Part shown: positions 61,348 to 64,000 of the stretch, in pieces
How the letters are laid out: every line of letters begins with the position of its first letter
Position numbering within the stretch: position 1 is the first letter of the stretch
Origin: Hydractinia symbiolongicarpus
Taxonomy: Eukaryota; Cnidaria; Hydrozoa; Anthoathecata; Hydractiniidae
Length of the DNA stretch: 64,000 nt
Assembly: GCF_029227915.1 (NCBI RefSeq)
Contig: NC_079885.1
Span: 19,231,001-19,295,000 of the forward strand
Reading direction: 5' to 3'
Made by a program: the position numbers and the translations under genes
The notes under the pieces: generated by a model
Told to the model about the DNA's origin: nothing
The model's database searches: none
Seen by the model: only the letters and a program-made list of their open reading frames with translations

Positions 61348-61805
61348 TTTGCGATTGTACAACATTTCCTATTGTCGATTCTGGCCATTAAAACTTTAAA
61401 ATAATGTGGTTGTGTTAAGTCATTGATGGATTTGGTCCAACTAACAGAAAATGAACAATGCACAAACTCAGCATTTCCACTAGCTTTTTCCATGTGTTTA
61501 AGAAACCAATACAAATTTTCAATTGCATAATAAAAGTTGAGGAAGCTTTAGAAAATGCTTTGGGTCGATTTGTTTGAAGGTTTTCGAGAGACATTCTTTC
61601 TCCAATACTTTACTGACAGCCCGATATGTAACTTGGTGCTTTAACAACTTTGAGATCATCATATTGGCCAATGGCGGTGTTTCTGACTTTTAACACGGAA
61701 TTTTAAACATGTGAGAAACATTATCCATAAAAACTTGCACTGAAAGAACGTACGTACAACTGTTAAAGTAGCATTTCAATCGCGAAAATAATAGCATCAG
61801 GCATA

Positions 61806-61877
61806 TCCCGTGTTGTCTAGTGGTTAGGATACGGCGCTCTCACCGCCGTGGCCGGGGTTCGATTCCCCGCACGGGAG
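61806..61877 (+). tRNA. tRNA-Glu-CTC: tRNA-Glu (CUC), class B
   Basis: Clean class B. Confidence 0.8.
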
Positions 61878-62336
61878 AATGCGATTTCACAACATTTCCT
61901 ATTGTCGAATCTGGCTATTGAAACTTTAAAATAATGTGGTTGTGTTAAGTCATTGATGGATTTGGTCCAACTATCAGAAAATGAACAATGCACAAACTCA
62001 GCATTTCCACTAGCTTTTTCCATGTGTTTAAGAAACCAATACAAATTTTCAATTGCATAATAAAAGTTGAGGAAGCTTTAGAATATGCTTTGGGTCGATT
62101 TGTTTGAAGGTTTTTGAGAGACATTCTTTCTCCAATACTTTATTAACAGCCCGATATGTAACTTGGTGCTTTAACAACTTTGAGATCATCATATTGGCCA
62201 ATGGCGGTGTTTCTAACTTTTAACTCGGCATTTAAGACATGTGAGAAACATTATCTCAAAAAAATTTGCGCTGAAAGGACATACGTACAACTGTTATAAT
62301 AGCATTTCAATCGCGAAAATAATAGCATCATGCATA

Positions 62337-62408
62337 TCCCGTGTGGTCTAGTGGTTAGGATCCGGTGCTCTCACCGCCGTGGCCGGGGTTCGATTCCCCG
62401 CACGGGAG
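62337..62408 (+). tRNA. tRNA-Glu-CTC: tRNA-Glu (CUC), class A with C30T
   Basis: C30T leaves a U-G pair with G40; otherwise exact. Confidence 0.88.
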
Positions 62409-62867
62409 TATGCGATTGTACAACATTTCCTATTGTCGATTCTGGCCATTAAAACTTTAAAATAATGTGGTTGTGTTAAGTCATTGATGGATTTGGTCCA
62501 ACTAACAGAAAATGAACAATGCACAAACTCAGCATTTCCACTAGCTTTTTCCATGTGTTTAAGAAACCAATACAAATTTTCAATTGCATAATAAAAGTTG
62601 AGGAAGCTTTAGAATATGCTTTGGGTCGATTTGTTTGAAGGTTTTTGAGAGACATTCTTTCTCCAATATTTTACTAGCAGCCCGATATGTAACTTGGTGC
62701 TTTAACAACTTTGAGATCATCATATTCGCCAATGGCGGTGTTTCTGACTTTTAACTCGGCATGTAAGACATGTGAGAAACATTATCTCAAAAAAATTTGC
62801 GCCGAAAGGACGTACGTACAACTGTTAAAATAGCATTTTAATCGCGAAAATAATAGCATCATTCATA

Positions 62868-62939
62868 TCCCGTGTGGTCTAGTGGTTAGGATCCGGCGCT
62901 CTCACCGCCGTGGCCGGGGTTCGATTCCCCGCTCGGGAG
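62868..62939 (+). pseudogene. tRNA-Glu-like copy, class A with A67T
   Basis: T6-T67 mismatch; leader reads ATTCATA. Confidence 0.65.
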
Positions 62940-63397
62940 AATGCGATTGTACAACATTTCCTATTGTCGAATCTGGCCATTGAAACTTTAAAATAATGTT
63001 GTTGTGTTAAGTCATTGATGGATTTGGTCCAACTAACAGAAAATGAACAATGCACAAACTCAGCATTTCCACTAGCTTTTTCCATGTGTTTAAGAAACCA
63101 ATACAAATTTTCAATTGCATAATAAAAGTTGAGGAAGACTTAGAAAATACTTTGCCTCGAAGTGTTTGAAAGTTTTCGAGAGACATTCTTTTTCCAAAAC
63201 TTTACTAACATCCCGATATGTAACTTGGTGCTTTAATAACTTTGAGATCAGCATATTGGATAATGGCGGTGTTTCTGACTTTTAAGTCGGCATTTAAGAC
63301 ATGTGAGAAACATTATCTGAAAAAACTTGCACTGAAAGGACGTACGTACAACTGTTAAAATAGCATTTCAATCGCGAAAATAATAGCATCATGCATA

Positions 63398-63469
63398 TCC
63401 CGTGTGGTCTAGTGGTTAGGATCCGGCGCTCTCACCGCCGTGGCCGGGGTTCGATACCCTGCTCGGGAG
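63398..63469 (+). pseudogene. tRNA-Glu-like copy, class A derived
   Basis: A67T, T60A and C64T. Confidence 0.7.
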
Positions 63470-63927
63470 AATGCGATTGTACAACATTTCCTATTGTCGA
63501 ATCTGGCCATTGAAACTTTAAAATAATGTTGTTGTGTTAAGTCATTGATGGATTTGGTCCAACTGACAGAAAATGAACAATGCACAAACTCAGCATTTTC
63601 ACTAGCTTCTTCCATGTGTTTAAGAAACCAATACAAATTTTCAATTGCATAATAAAAGTTGAGGAAGCTTTAAAATATGCTTTGGGTCGAATTGTTTGAA
63701 GGTTTTCGAGAGACATTCTTTCTCCAATATTTTTCTATTAGCTCGATATGTAACTTGGTGCTTTAATAACTTTGAGCTCATCATATTGGCCAATGGCGGT
63801 ATTTTTGACTTTTAACTCGGCATTTAAGACATGTGAGAAACATTATCTCAAAAAACTTGCGCTGAAAGAACGTACGTACAACTGTTAAAATAGCATTTCA
63901 ATCGCGAAGTAAATATCATCATGCATA

Positions 63928-63999
63928 TCCCGTGTGGTCTGGTGGTTAGGATACGGTGCTCTCTTCGCCGTGGCCGGGGTTCGATTCACCGCACGGGAG
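63928..63999 (+). pseudogene. tRNA-Glu-like relic, class E
   Basis: A14G, C26A, C30T, loop CTCTCTT and C62A, but an intact acceptor stem. The window ends one base after it, so its trailer is not seen. Confidence 0.8.
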
Positions 64000-64000
64000 A

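Larger units (their letters stand above)
1..64000 (+). repeat. tandem tRNA-Glu satellite array, about 530-bp unit, 122 tRNA copies
   Basis: tRNA starts recur every 529-532 bp, except four 303-bp units and one 758-bp unit. Both ends of the window lie inside the array, so its full size is unknown. Each unit is a 72-nt tRNA-Glu(CUC) or relic followed by an AT-rich spacer of about 459 bp. All copies share orientation. Units differ by scattered substitutions and 1-bp indels that define recurring classes: A exact consensus; B G9T, C26A with leader CAGGCATA; C C12A; D G19C, loop CTCTCTT and acceptor end GGAT; E A14G with loop CTCTCTT; F D loop AGCCGTT. Tandem order, absence of target-site duplications or poly-A tails, and regular spacing argue for a satellite grown by unequal crossing-over rather than dispersed SINEs. 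Confidence 0.97.

Noticed and set aside
7321-63636. Recurrent 73-102-residue ORF on the minus strand in most units (for example 7321-7548, 63409-63636)
   Set aside because: It reads antisense through the tRNA and spacer; its C-terminal part is the reverse strand of the tRNA and its stop is set by CTA in the A box. It frameshifts or stops in many copies, and its length depends on one A-box base. No signal, domain or codon constraint is visible.
412-63999. Bacterial, phage or organellar tRNA cluster
   Set aside because: Single isoacceptor, no encoded CCA, eukaryotic A and B boxes, and no bacterial genes, Shine-Dalgarno sites or promoters in 64 kb.
1-64000. CRISPR-like array (regular repeats with spacers)
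   Set aside because: Both the tRNA part and the 459-bp spacer repeat, units are far too long, and there are no cas genes.
1-64000. tRNA-derived SINE family
   Set aside because: Copies are strictly head to tail with fixed spacing, with no poly-A or simple-repeat tails and no target-site duplications.
1-64000. 5S rRNA or snRNA gene hidden in the spacer
   Set aside because: No 5S internal control region, U6-like segment or second B box was recognised in the spacer on either strand.
1-64000. Array as an assembly artefact
   Set aside because: Units carry many distinct private variants and ordered higher-order patterns, which simple duplication errors would not give; exact unit number still needs long reads.

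Overview
The whole window is one tandem satellite array. A unit of about 530 bp (a 72-nt tRNA-Glu gene or relic plus a spacer of about 459 bp) repeats head to tail from end to end, with 122 tRNA-Glu-like copies, all on the + strand. No protein gene, rRNA, CRISPR array or ordinary transposon is visible. The tRNA has internal Pol III A and B boxes, no encoded CCA and the anticodon CUC, and its core closely resembles animal nuclear tRNA-Glu(CUC). I therefore infer a eukaryotic, probably metazoan, nuclear chromosome; the species cannot be read from this sequence. The AT-rich spacer has no recognisable coding content.

Copies fall into classes, described with standard tRNA numbering. Class A is the exact consensus, fully paired, 24 copies. 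Class B has leader CAGGCATA, G9T and C26A. Class C has C12A (A box reads TGGTATAGTGG). Class D has G19C, anticodon loop CTCTCTT and a damaged 3' acceptor end (GGAT). Class E has A14G, loop CTCTCTT and usually a damaged 3' half. Class F has the D loop AGCCGTT (G18C) with the rest mostly intact.

Layout. 1-7.3 kb: mixed, mostly damaged classes. 7.3-12 kb: classes A and C in dimer and five-unit patterns. 12-17.4 kb: class B/F trimers and a dimer. 17.4-26 kb: a higher-order repeat of about 2.96 kb (3.49 kb in the first copy), with a 303-bp truncated unit closing the first two copies. 26.5-28.3 kb: two 758/530-bp rearranged units. 28.8-36.3 kb: the purest class A block, with two more truncated units and 1,062-bp dimers. 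36.3-42 kb: mixed, including patches copied from 9.7-11 kb and 26.5-28 kb. 42-46.5 kb: 1,063-bp dimers. 46.5-64 kb: mosaic of classes A, B, D and E.

The array looks like both a gene cluster and a satellite. Unequal exchange and gene conversion keep copying units, some of which are exact tRNA genes and many of which are relics. The most interesting points are the copy number, the absence of a nearby T4 terminator from all 24 exact copies while damaged class D copies keep one, anticodon-changed copies (CUU, UUC), and chimeric tRNAs that place conversion breakpoints inside the gene.
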